Part shown: positions 1 to 7,429 of the stretch, piece by piece | Position numbering within the stretch: the first letter of the stretch is position 1 | Layout of the letters: every line of letters starts with the position of its first letter | Assembly (NCBI GenBank): GCA_017646015.1 | Contig: JAGCNI010000135.1 | Coordinates: forward strand, 1-36,262 | Reading direction: 5' to 3' | DNA from: Lentisphaeria bacterium | GTDB lineage: Bacteria > Verrucomicrobiota > Lentisphaeria > Victivallales > UBA1829 | Length of the DNA stretch: 36,262 nt | Position numbers and translations under genes: made by a program | Notes under the pieces: model-generated | What the model was told of the DNA's origin: nothing | The model's input: the letters and a program-made list of their open reading frames with translations, nothing else | Databases searched by the model: none

Positions 1-136
1 TATCCCGGGTCAAATGCACATCACATTCCATACCGTCGGTTCTGCGTTCCAAAGATAATTTGAAAGCGGCAATAGAATTTTCCGGAGCATCAGCAGATTC
101 GCCGCGATGAGAGATCCATTTGACTTTCTTTTTCAT
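1..136 (-). CDS. Glycerophosphodiester phosphodiesterase, N-terminal part (cut by window edge)
   Basis: Only the first 45 codons are inside the window; the gene continues past position 1. The translation begins MKKKVKWISHRGESADAPEN and continues with NSIAAF and a GMECDVHLTRD stretch. HRG followed by PENS/T and by the E-x-D-V-x-x-(S/T)-x-D pattern is the hallmark of the GDPD/UgpQ family: the His of HRG and the Glu/Asp of ECDV are catalytic or metal-binding residues. The family hydrolyses glycerophosphodiesters to glycerol-3-phosphate and an alcohol. No signal peptide is seen, so it is probably cytoplasmic. An AGGAAG ribosome binding site precedes the ATG. It lies downstream of the NagA-like and methyltransferase genes on the same strand and may be in their transcript. 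The family call is firm; the substrate is unknown. Confidence 0.85.
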   Translation of the reverse strand, partial: MKKKVKWISHRGESADAPENSIAAFKLSLERRTDGMECDVHLTRD

Positions 137-208
137 ATTCTTCCTTTCATTTCTGAGACGGTTCTCCTTTTCAAAACGGAGTTTTACTTCCTGTTACGGC
201 CCGGCGCA

Positions 209-313
209 TTATGCATCGAACACATTCCCCAAGAGGAATACGGGCAGAAACACTGTAAAAAGTCTTCGGACACTATTTTTCAGTGCATTATAAAAAGCAG
301 AAATCCGTTTCAT
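209..313 (-). CDS. Doubtful small ORF, 34 residues, hydrophobic C-terminal half
   Basis: In the 222-base gap between the methyltransferase and the phosphodiesterase there is an ATG-to-TAA frame on the minus strand. It encodes a basic N-terminal half (MKRISAFYNALKNSVRRL) followed by a hydrophobic run (FTVFLPVFLLGNVF). That shape resembles a single-pass membrane miniprotein. No convincing Shine-Dalgarno sequence precedes the ATG, and the same bases include a TATAAT that could be a -10 element for the phosphodiesterase gene. Chance occurrence is quite possible. Nothing else was recognised in this gap. Confidence 0.2.
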   Translation of the reverse strand: MKRISAFYNALKNSVRRLFTVFLPVFLLGNVFDA

Positions 314-358
314 TTTCAAATCTGTTTCACAAAACTTTTTAATATACATCAGGATATA

Positions 359-1240
359 TTATTTTTTGAAGATACGGGCATAGATCCCGGCAGGCAGCTG
401 CCGTTTTCCTCCGGCTTCAGGAACGACCATTTCTCCGGCTTGCAGAAATTCAGTATCTTCGGGGAACACTTCTGCAAGACATCTGCCCAGAGAGATCGGA
501 GAAAATCCCTGAGAATGACAGCTCAACAAAATGAAATAAGGATGTTTTGTATCCAGAATGGCGCGACAGTTTTCGAGCAGAGAGCGGATCCCTTCTTCAA
601 TTTTCCAGACCTGTCCCTGAGCACCTCGTCCGAAACTGGGCGGATCCAGCACGATACCGTTATATTTGGAACCCCGACGCTGTTCTCTTGCTGCAAATTT
701 CATGGCATCATCGCAGATCCAGCGTATTTTTCCGGCAAGAGAGGGAGCGAGGGCTTGATTTTTCTTAGCCCATTCAATGATTCCGTTTGAAGCATCCAGA
801 TGAGTTGCCTCTGCCCCGGCATCAGCCATGGCAAGAGTTGCCCCTCCGGAGTAAGCAAACAGATTCAAAGTACGCGGATGCTGTCCCATCTGACCGATAC
901 AATCCCGAAGCCATTGCCAGTTGACAGCCTGTTCTGCGAAAAATCCGAGGTGACCGAAATGAGTCGGCTTGATCCGGAGAGCAATATCCCCCCATGTTAC
1001 TGTCCATTCTTCGGGGGGGCGTTTTTTCTTCCAGTTCCAGATTCCGCCACCGCCGCCGGATTCACGTTTGAATTCAGCATCGGCACGATCCCACTCCGCC
1101 GCCGGCAGAGTCGGCTGCCAAAATGCGTTCAGGGCAGGGCGGATGATCCGGTATTCACCGACCTGTTCCAATTTTTTACAGTTACCGGAATCAAGAAGAA
1201 GATAGGGAGGAGGAGTATTGTGTTTCATATATTTTTCCAT
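359..1240 (-). CDS. Class I SAM-dependent methyltransferase, RlmI/RlmK-like (COG1092 type)
   Basis: A 293-residue protein. The methyltransferase core shows motif I as LNLFAYSGGATL, an acidic motif II (THLDAS), and motif IV as VLDPPSFGRG, the D-P-P-(S/T)-F signature of the RlmI/RlmK 23S rRNA (cytosine-C5) methyltransferase group. The N-terminal PUA domain of E. coli RlmI is absent; instead about 100 residues lead in, including a glycine-rich patch (ESGGGGGIW). The shorter homologues in this group have no assigned target, so an rRNA substrate is inference. An alternative ATG lies at 1228; neither start has a strong ribosome binding site. The gene begins 6 bases after the stop of the NagA-like gene, so the two are probably co-transcribed and translationally coupled. 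Confidence 0.85.
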   Translation of the reverse strand: MEKYMKHNTPPPYLLLDSGNCKKLEQVGEYRIIRPALNAFWQPTLPAAEWDRADAEFKRESGGGGGIWNWKKKRPPEEWTVTWGDIALRIKPTHFGHLGFFAEQAVNWQWLRDCIGQMGQHPRTLNLFAYSGGATLAMADAGAEATHLDASNGIIEWAKKNQALAPSLAGKIRWICDDAMKFAAREQRRGSKYNGIVLDPPSFGRGAQGQVWKIEEGIRSLLENCRAILDTKHPYFILLSCHSQGFSPISLGRCLAEVFPEDTEFLQAGEMVVPEAGGKRQLPAGIYARIFKK

Positions 1241-1246
1241 TGCTGT

Positions 1247-2431
1247 TTAACTTTTATAAACTGTAACACCATTAGAGATCGTCATAAAGACTTTATTGGT
1301 CTCCGAGTGGAAGAATGTAATATCGGCACGTTTTCCGGGGGAAAGTTCCCCGCGGGTGATCAGCCCCAGATCCTGTGCAGGATTGCTTGTATAACATGCC
1401 GCCGCATAATTCCGCGGCATGTGTGCATAACTCTGTAAATGATTCCAACCCTCATCCAGAGTCACTGCGGTTCCCGTAATGATCCCGTCACGGGTATAGA
1501 TCCGGGATTCTTTGAAATAAAATCCATTGGCTTGATTTTCCGGGATCTGAATGGAGTTGCTGATCCCGATCAGTTTATCATTCGGTTTGACACGGGCGGT
1601 GATATCCACCATACTCGGATCGATATGTTCCCCGTCAACAATGATTTCAACAGATACATCATCATGAGTCAGAACGATATCTGTGATCGAATTTCTCCGG
1701 TGATGCAGCAGCGGCAGACCATTGAAAAGATGAGTACAGCGTCTTGCCCCGGCATCAATGGCACGCAACGCATCATCAGCACTTGCCATGGTATGCCCCA
1801 TCGACGGGATCACTCCGTTATCCAGCAAGATCTCAATGAATTTCTCCGCATTGGCAAGCTCCGGTGCAAAAGTAATCAGTTTGATCCTGCCCTGTCCCGC
1901 CTGAAGCAATTCATTCACATAACCAAAATCGATCGGGGCACATGCCTCTCTCGATTGTGAACCGCTTTTCTCCGGATTGATAAATGGTCCCTCCAGATGC
2001 AGCCCCGCAGGAACCGCACCCGGCATGGGCAGACTCATCATCTCAACCAGTCGGGCAACTGTCGCGATCATCTTCTCCCGGGGCATGGAAACCAGTGTCG
2101 GCAGAAAAGTCGTTACACCGCGGGAGGCAAGATGAGAACTCAAATCCTCCAGCTTCTGCCCGGGAACAAGAGCTTTTTCTGTATCAAAACCACCTCCGCC
2201 ATGTACATGACTGTCTATCAGACCCGGTAACGCATAGGTATGAGTCAGATCGATCACTTCCAAGCCGGGTTCATCCAATGAAAAGGCGGAAACACCGCCG
2301 ATCCCGATGATCTTTCCCTCTTCACAGAGAATTCCCGCATTGGGAATATTTACATGCGGAGTCAAACAATATTCCGTCAAATACAGCTTTCTGTTCCTTG
2401 CCATAATCCAAATCCCGTCTTTGTGAACCAT
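1247..2431 (-). CDS. nagA: N-acetylglucosamine-6-phosphate deacetylase-like amidohydrolase with altered catalytic Asp
   Basis: A 394-residue member of the NagA branch of the amidohydrolase superfamily, which deacetylates GlcNAc-6-P in amino-sugar catabolism. Counting from the first ATG, visible features are H75-x-H77 in SHVHGGGG, HLEGPF (metal-binding Glu near 147), MGHTMAS (His near 213), THLFNGLP (His near 234) and DGEHID (His near 269). Where NagA enzymes have VTDA with the catalytic Asp, this protein reads GISNSIQ, so the Asp is Asn near residue 292 (codon AAC). The metal and phosphate sites look intact but the general acid/base is missing, so activity or substrate may differ. The C-terminal half otherwise follows NagA (GTAVTLDEG, SPGKRADITFF). 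An internal ATG at 2404 (MARNRK) is an equally possible start; the first ATG has GGGGGT upstream. Length is normal. Confidence 0.8.
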   Translation of the reverse strand: MVHKDGIWIMARNRKLYLTEYCLTPHVNIPNAGILCEEGKIIGIGGVSAFSLDEPGLEVIDLTHTYALPGLIDSHVHGGGGFDTEKALVPGQKLEDLSSHLASRGVTTFLPTLVSMPREKMIATVARLVEMMSLPMPGAVPAGLHLEGPFINPEKSGSQSREACAPIDFGYVNELLQAGQGRIKLITFAPELANAEKFIEILLDNGVIPSMGHTMASADDALRAIDAGARRCTHLFNGLPLLHHRRNSITDIVLTHDDVSVEIIVDGEHIDPSMVDITARVKPNDKLIGISNSIQIPENQANGFYFKESRIYTRDGIITGTAVTLDEGWNHLQSYAHMPRNYAAACYTSNPAQDLGLITRGELSPGKRADITFFHSETNKVFMTISNGVTVYKS

Positions 2432-2466
2432 ACACCCCCACTGCCGGCAGCCGTACAGCTCTGATT

Positions 2467-2486
2467 CTGATAAATAAATCTATCAG
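2467..2486. promoter_or_regulatory. Inverted repeat at the presumed transcription start of the nagA-like gene
   Basis: CTGATA and TATCAG form 6-base arms around an 8-base spacer, directly downstream (minus strand) of the proposed -10. It could be an operator half-site pair or a small hairpin at the mRNA 5' end. No regulator is identified. Confidence 0.35.
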
Positions 2487-2516
2487 GTAATATGCAGCAA
2501 AAAATGATCTTTTCAA
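2487..2516 (-). promoter_or_regulatory. Candidate sigma70 promoter of the nagA-like operon
   Basis: Read on the minus strand: TTGAAA (2516-2511), an 18-base spacer, then TATTAC (2492-2487), about 60 bases before the ATG. Three copies of CATTGAAAA (minus strand; 2510-2518, 2533-2541, 2550-2558) lie at and upstream of the -35. The 241 bases between this gene and pilB hold no gene. Confidence 0.45.
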
Positions 2517-2599
2517 TGATTCTTATGTTTTTTTTTCAATGTTTGACCGTTTTCAATGCCATTATCAAGAGTTTTTCAAGAGAAAATAAAACAATCTGC

Positions 2600-2628
2600 T
2601 TGAAAAAATGAAGAAATACAATTATGTT
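2600..2628 (+). promoter_or_regulatory. Candidate sigma70 promoter of the pilB-pilC operon
   Basis: TTGAAA (2600-2605), a 17-base spacer and TATGTT (2623-2628). A better -10 match, TATATT, lies at 2637-2642 but has no -35 at the right distance. An AAGGA ribosome binding site follows before the ATG at 2673. Confidence 0.4.
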
Positions 2629-2672
2629 TCTATAGGTATATTATGAATTTTTCAGTATAAGGACAAGAACAG

Positions 2673-4397
2673 ATGCTTCAAAATTGCGATTTTATTCTTG
2701 AACTGCTCCAGGAAAACGGAATGTTGACTGAAGAGCAGATCGCTGACGGTTGGAAGCGGGTGGCAGAAACAAACGGGGAAACCAATATTATTCAGGCATT
2801 GGTTCAGCTGAATCATATTGATGAGCTGGAAATGCTTCAGATGCTCGCACAGCAGTACGGAATGGAAACCCTGGATCTCGCATCCTATAAAATCCCGAAA
2901 GAAGTCATTGAAGCAGTCCCGGCAGATATCGTCAAACAGTATCATATCATCCCCGTTATGAAACACGATGATATCCTCACCATCGCCATCGGAGATCCAA
3001 CCGATATGAGCACTCTCGATACCATCCGCTATGTCCTTAAATGCGATGTCGATGCCGTCGTTTCTCCGCAAGTTCAGATCCAATCTATGATCGATCGCTA
3101 TTATTCCGATTTTGAAAAAGGTGTGGACAGTGCATTGTCTGAAATTCAGGAATTGGATGACGATGAACTTCCGCAGCAGATGGATGATGAGGAAAGTGCT
3201 CTCAATGCCGATGAAACAGGCGAAGGGGATGCCCCGATCATCCGCCTTGTTACTGCAATCATCGTGGAAGCTTATAAACTTCACGCTTCGGATATTCACA
3301 TGGAGCCGCTCGAAAAACGATACCGCATCCGTTACCGGATCGACGGCGCACTCCGCGAAGTCGATGCTCCCCCAAAATATCTCCAGACAAACGTCACAAG
3401 CCGTATCAAAATCATGTCTCGTCTCGATATCTCTGAAAAACGACTCCCGCAGGACGGACGTATTCAGATGCGTGTCAGCGGTTGCGATATCGACTTGCGT
3501 GTTTCCACCATCCCCACAACTCACGGCGAAAGTATCGTCATGCGTATTCTGGAAAAAGCAAGTATCCAGTTGGAAATCCCTCAGCTCGGCTTCTATGCAG
3601 ACGATCAGAAAAAAATCAATCAGATCATCAATATGCCGGACGGCGTTTTCCTCGTTACAGGTCCTACCGGTTCCGGAAAAACAACCAGTCTTTATGCCTT
3701 CCTCAATACGATCAACCTGCCGAACAGAAAGATCATTACGGTGGAAGACCCTGTCGAATATCAGCTCGCCGGGATCAATCAGGTGCAGGTCAACAACCTC
3801 GCAGATATGACCTTCGCAAACGCCCTGCGCGCCATGCTCCGACAAGCTCCGAATATCATCATGGTCGGGGAAATCCGAGACGCAGAAACAGCTGAAATCG
3901 CAATTAACGCCTCTCTGACCGGACACCTTGTGTTCAGTACGCTTCATACCAATGACGCCCCCAGTGCTGTCACACGTATGATCGATATGGGCGTTGCTCC
4001 GTTCCTTGTCTCATCCGCTGTCCGCGCCATTATGGCTCAACGTCTCGTCCGCCGTGTCTGCAAAAACTGTGCAGAACCGGTCAAACCCACACGCGAAGAG
4101 ATCCGCCTCTTGAAATTGAAAGATAAATTCCTGGATACATGCACACTGATGCAGGGTCGCGGATGTTCTGTCTGCGGCGGAACCGGATACAAAGGACGTG
4201 TCGGTATCTATGAAATCTTCCAGGTCGGAGAGGATATCCAGCACCTGATCTATAAGAAATCCTCTGCTGACATAATCCGGGCAGCCGCCCGGAAAGCCGG
4301 TATGATCACCTTGCGTGAAGACGGTCTCCGGAAAGCGGCAACCGGACTTACCACCCTGAATGAAATCCTTGTAACTACAATGGGAGATGCTGAATAA
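2673..4397 (+). CDS. pilB: PilB/GspE-type assembly ATPase, first copy
   Basis: A 574-residue hexameric-ATPase subunit that powers pilin or pseudopilin assembly at the inner membrane. Order of parts: N-terminal GspE/MshEN-type domain (about 1-150), an acidic linker (DDDELPQQMDDEE), then the ATPase with ASDIHMEP, Walker A GPTGSGKTT near 330, the Walker B region IIMVGEIRD near 395, and the His-box STLHTNDA. A zinc tetracysteine site of the assembly-ATPase type sits at C463-x2-C466 and C498-x2-C501. Full length, N-domain and zinc site separate it from PilT retraction ATPases. It starts a plus-strand operon and its stop codon lies next to the start of a second ATPase of the same family. Whether the machine is a type IV pilus or a type II secretion system cannot be told from this window, because no pilin, PilM-Q or secretin gene is present. 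Confidence 0.93.
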   Translation: MLQNCDFILELLQENGMLTEEQIADGWKRVAETNGETNIIQALVQLNHIDELEMLQMLAQQYGMETLDLASYKIPKEVIEAVPADIVKQYHIIPVMKHDDILTIAIGDPTDMSTLDTIRYVLKCDVDAVVSPQVQIQSMIDRYYSDFEKGVDSALSEIQELDDDELPQQMDDEESALNADETGEGDAPIIRLVTAIIVEAYKLHASDIHMEPLEKRYRIRYRIDGALREVDAPPKYLQTNVTSRIKIMSRLDISEKRLPQDGRIQMRVSGCDIDLRVSTIPTTHGESIVMRILEKASIQLEIPQLGFYADDQKKINQIINMPDGVFLVTGPTGSGKTTSLYAFLNTINLPNRKIITVEDPVEYQLAGINQVQVNNLADMTFANALRAMLRQAPNIIMVGEIRDAETAEIAINASLTGHLVFSTLHTNDAPSAVTRMIDMGVAPFLVSSAVRAIMAQRLVRRVCKNCAEPVKPTREEIRLLKLKDKFLDTCTLMQGRGCSVCGGTGYKGRVGIYEIFQVGEDIQHLIYKKSSADIIRAAARKAGMITLREDGLRKAATGLTTLNEILVTTMGDAE

Positions 4398-4398
4398 T

Positions 4399-6102
4399 AT
4401 GTTGGATGCAGAAAGTCAAATCTTGAAAGATATCCTGATCTCCGACGGATATTGCACCGAAGAACAGCTTGTCGGCGTCATGGAAGAACACGATCGCGGT
4501 GAACATTCCTTTAAAGAATTGCTGATCAATTTCGGACTCTTCACAGAACTGCAGCTTCTGGAGATCCTTGGTAAAAATCTTATGCTGGAAACAGCCAGCC
4601 TCCCGGCTGAAATGGAAATTGCTCCGGATATCATCTCCAAGATCCCGCCCGACACCGCACGTATGCTCGGAGTCGTTCCGCTGGATTTCGATGGAACTAC
4701 GCTGACCGTTGCTCTGCGTTCTCCGCTCAACTATCAGATCATCGACGAATTGCGATTCGTTGTCGGTACCGACGTGATCCAGGTCCTGGTTCCCGAAGAA
4801 CAGGTCGAAAAAGCGATCGAAAAATTCTATCCCGTTGACGTTTCCGCAAGTATGCAGGAAATGGTCGAAGAAATGAATAAAGAACATGGCGGAGTACAGC
4901 TCCTCGCAGAAGAGGATATAGATGATGACCCGGAAAAACATGCCAATGACGCTCCGATCATCAAATTTGTGGACGCTGTGATCTATCAGGCAATCAAAGA
5001 TAAAGCCAGTGACATCCATTTTGAACCATTTGAAAAAGAATTCAAGATCCGCTGCCGCGTGGACGGTGCTCTCTATGAACTGCCGCCTCCACCCAAAAAT
5101 CTGGCGATCCCCGTCATCAGCCGTGTCAAACTGATGAGTAATATGAATATTTCCGAACGCCGGAAACCGCAGGACGGACGTATTCAGAAGAAAGTCATGA
5201 ACCGCGCAGTTGACCTCCGTGTTTCCACTCTCCCGACTCAGTTCGGGGAATCCTGCGTGCTCCGTGTGCTTGACCGTTCCGTGGTGAACCTTGACCTCGA
5301 TGCTCTCGGGATCAATGAAAAAAATCTGGCAAAGATCCGTGACCTGATCCATCTTCCCAATGGTATTTTCGTGGTCACAGGTCCTACCGGTTCCGGAAAA
5401 ACAACCACGCTCTATTCTGCATTGAAAGAAATCAACAAGGTCGAAGATAAGATCCTGACAGCAGAAGACCCTGTCGAATATGACTTGGAAGGGATCGTTC
5501 AACTGCCTGTCAATGAAGCAATCGGAATGACATTCGCACGTGCACTGCGTGCCTTCCTGCGACAGGACCCGGATATCATCATGCTCGGGGAGATCCGTGA
5601 CATTGAATCCGCACGAATGGCTGTGGAAGCCTCACTGACCGGACACTTTGTGTTCAGTACGCTCCACACAAACGACGCTGCCGGTTCCGTAACACGATTC
5701 ATTGATATGGGTGTGGAACCATACCTTATCGCAAGTTCTCTGGTCGGTGTGATCGGACAGCGTCTGATCCGACGGGTTTGTCCCAGATGTAAAACCGCAT
5801 TCGTACCCTCCGATGAAGACCTCTGGCTGCTCGGATTGGAACGTTCCGAACTCGGAAACAGAAAATTCTATTACGGACGCGGCTGCGATCACTGCAATCA
5901 GACAGGATACAAAGGACGAAAAGCTCTGACAGAAGTTCTGGAAATGAATCCCCAGATCAATGAGCTTGTCATTCAGAACATGCCGACCGTGGTGATTCGC
6001 GATAAAGCCCGTGAAATGGGAATGCGTACCATGCGTGAAGACGGTCTGCGCGCCATTCTGGATGGTGAAACAACGATGGAAGAAGTTTTGAAATATACAT
6101 AA
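4399..6102 (+). CDS. pilB: PilB/GspE-type assembly ATPase, second copy
   Basis: 567 residues from ATG 4399; an in-frame ATG at 4387 would add four residues but abuts the GGGAG ribosome binding site at 4382-4386, so 4399 is preferred. Same architecture as the preceding gene: N-terminal GspE-type domain, ASDIHFEP, Walker A GPTGSGKTTT near 328, Walker B IIMLGEIRD, STLHTNDA, and zinc cysteines at C461-x2-C464 and C496-x2-C499. It is clearly a paralogue of its neighbour but diverged over most of its length, so it is not a fresh duplication. A 31-base stretch over the Walker A is identical in both genes (3657-3687 and 5377-5407). Two full assembly ATPases in tandem suggest either a hetero-hexamer or two motors sharing one PilC; both ideas are inference. 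Confidence 0.93.
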   Translation: MLDAESQILKDILISDGYCTEEQLVGVMEEHDRGEHSFKELLINFGLFTELQLLEILGKNLMLETASLPAEMEIAPDIISKIPPDTARMLGVVPLDFDGTTLTVALRSPLNYQIIDELRFVVGTDVIQVLVPEEQVEKAIEKFYPVDVSASMQEMVEEMNKEHGGVQLLAEEDIDDDPEKHANDAPIIKFVDAVIYQAIKDKASDIHFEPFEKEFKIRCRVDGALYELPPPPKNLAIPVISRVKLMSNMNISERRKPQDGRIQKKVMNRAVDLRVSTLPTQFGESCVLRVLDRSVVNLDLDALGINEKNLAKIRDLIHLPNGIFVVTGPTGSGKTTTLYSALKEINKVEDKILTAEDPVEYDLEGIVQLPVNEAIGMTFARALRAFLRQDPDIIMLGEIRDIESARMAVEASLTGHFVFSTLHTNDAAGSVTRFIDMGVEPYLIASSLVGVIGQRLIRRVCPRCKTAFVPSDEDLWLLGLERSELGNRKFYYGRGCDHCNQTGYKGRKALTEVLEMNPQINELVIQNMPTVVIRDKAREMGMRTMREDGLRAILDGETTMEEVLKYT

Positions 6103-6126
6103 TCTTTTCAGGAAGGAGTTTTGTTT

Positions 6127-7428
6127 ATGCCTCAGTATGTATATACAGCGATGGATGCCAACGGCAAAGAGCAGAAAGGAAAAAGAGAAGCTGCTTCAGA
6201 AGAAGAAGTTTCCATATTTCTGAAAGGACAGGGACTCTTCCCGACCTCCATCAAACTGGCGGATAAAGCCGCTTTGAAAGCACAACAGGCAGCCAAGAAA
6301 AAAGCAGCTGAAAAAGCAGCAGGCGGTCCAGGAAAAAAGAAAGCCGCCAGCGGATTCAATATGAATCTCAGCCTCGGTCCGGCTGTGATCAAACCCACAG
6401 ACCTGACCGTGCTGACCCGTCAGCTCGCTATTCTGCTGGATGCAGGTCTTCCTCTGATCCGTTCTCTGAAAACATTGTCAAGACAGGCAAGCAATCCGGT
6501 AGTGAAGAAAACCCTGCAGGAGACAGCCGATACCGTTGAAGCCGGAGCTACTTTCTCTGAAGCTCTTGCACAACACCCGAAATCATTTGATAAACTCTAT
6601 CTGAACATGGTTCGTGCCGGAGAAGCAGCCGGTAAATTGGAACTGATCCTCAGCCGTCTTGCAACATTCCGTGAAAAAGCGCAGAAAATCCAGGGAAAAG
6701 TCAAATCCGCAATGGTCTATCCGTCTATCGTTATCACCATTGCCATCCTGATCACATCCGGGTTGATGATCTTTATCGTTCCGAAATTTGAAAAAACCTT
6801 TACTGAATTGTTGGAAGGGGATCCTCTGCCCGGACTGACCCAGTTCGTTATGGGCATCAGTAAATTCATGATCAACAACGTGGCATATCTTGTCCCAGGC
6901 ATCATCGGGTTTATCATCCTCTTCAAGATCATTCTGAAGATTCCTTTCCTGCGTTTCTACATCGACTGGGTCAAATACAACATTCCTCTGATCGGACCGA
7001 TCGTTTCCCGTACAGCGATCTCCAAATTCTCCCGTACTCTCGGAACTCTGATGGGATCCGGGGTGCCGATCCTCAATGCCTTGAACATTGTGAAAGAAAC
7101 CTCCGGGAACGAAGTGGTCGCTCAAGCCATTCAGAAAGTTTATGATGCAGTGAAAGAAGGGGAACCCATGGCGGCTCCTCTCTCCGCAACAAAAATCTTC
7201 CCGGAAATGGTGATCAGTATGATCGAAGTCGGTGAAGAAACCGGTAAACTCCCCGAAATGCTTGATAAAATCGCTGATACCTACGACGAAGAAGTCGATA
7301 ACGCCGTTGCCGCATTGACATCCATGATCGAACCGATCATGATGGTCGGTCTGGCTGTTGTCATCGGGGGTATCGTTATCGCACTCTTCATGCCGATGAT
7401 CAAGATCATCGAACGATTGGGGGCATAA
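6127..7428 (+). CDS. pilC: PilC/GspF-type inner-membrane platform protein
   Basis: 433 residues from the ATG at 6127, which sits 8 bases after an AAGGAG ribosome binding site; an upstream in-frame TTG at 6121 is too close to it. The protein begins with the typical PQYVYTAMDANGKEQKG module, followed by an Ala/Lys-rich linker (about 40-80), then two T2SSF domains. The first has TDLTVLTRQLAILLDAGLPL and ends in a membrane helix (SIVITIAILITSGLMIFIV); the second begins after a second hydrophobic segment with SRTLGTLMGSGVPIL and ends in the C-terminal helix before MIKIIERLG. GxxLP-type turns and E-x-G-E-x-(T/S)-G motifs (MIEVGEETGKL) fit PilC/GspF. It anchors the ATPases in the membrane and recruits pilins. 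It follows the two ATPase genes in the same operon, 24 bases downstream. Confidence 0.93.
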   Translation: MPQYVYTAMDANGKEQKGKREAASEEEVSIFLKGQGLFPTSIKLADKAALKAQQAAKKKAAEKAAGGPGKKKAASGFNMNLSLGPAVIKPTDLTVLTRQLAILLDAGLPLIRSLKTLSRQASNPVVKKTLQETADTVEAGATFSEALAQHPKSFDKLYLNMVRAGEAAGKLELILSRLATFREKAQKIQGKVKSAMVYPSIVITIAILITSGLMIFIVPKFEKTFTELLEGDPLPGLTQFVMGISKFMINNVAYLVPGIIGFIILFKIILKIPFLRFYIDWVKYNIPLIGPIVSRTAISKFSRTLGTLMGSGVPILNALNIVKETSGNEVVAQAIQKVYDAVKEGEPMAAPLSATKIFPEMVISMIEVGEETGKLPEMLDKIADTYDEEVDNAVAALTSMIEPIMMVGLAVVIGGIVIALFMPMIKIIERLGA

Positions 7429-7429
7429 G

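Noticed and set aside
2652..3947. Long open frame (431 codons) on the minus strand opposite the first pilB gene
   Set aside because: It lies entirely against a strongly supported ATPase gene, has an unlikely composition (rich in Asp, Phe, His, Cys, Ile) and matches no family. Similar antisense frames at 4375-5502, 6583-7464, 11132-12028, 14154-14828 and 21077-22024 were rejected for the same reason.
4387..4398. ATG at 4387 as start of the second pilB
   Set aside because: It directly follows the GGGAG ribosome binding site with no spacing, so ATG 4399 is preferred, though it cannot be excluded.
3657..5407. 31-base identical stretch in both pilB genes as a mobile or recombination repeat
   Set aside because: It coincides with the Walker A coding sequence, where protein constraint and codon preference explain the identity; it is not flanked by other repeat features.
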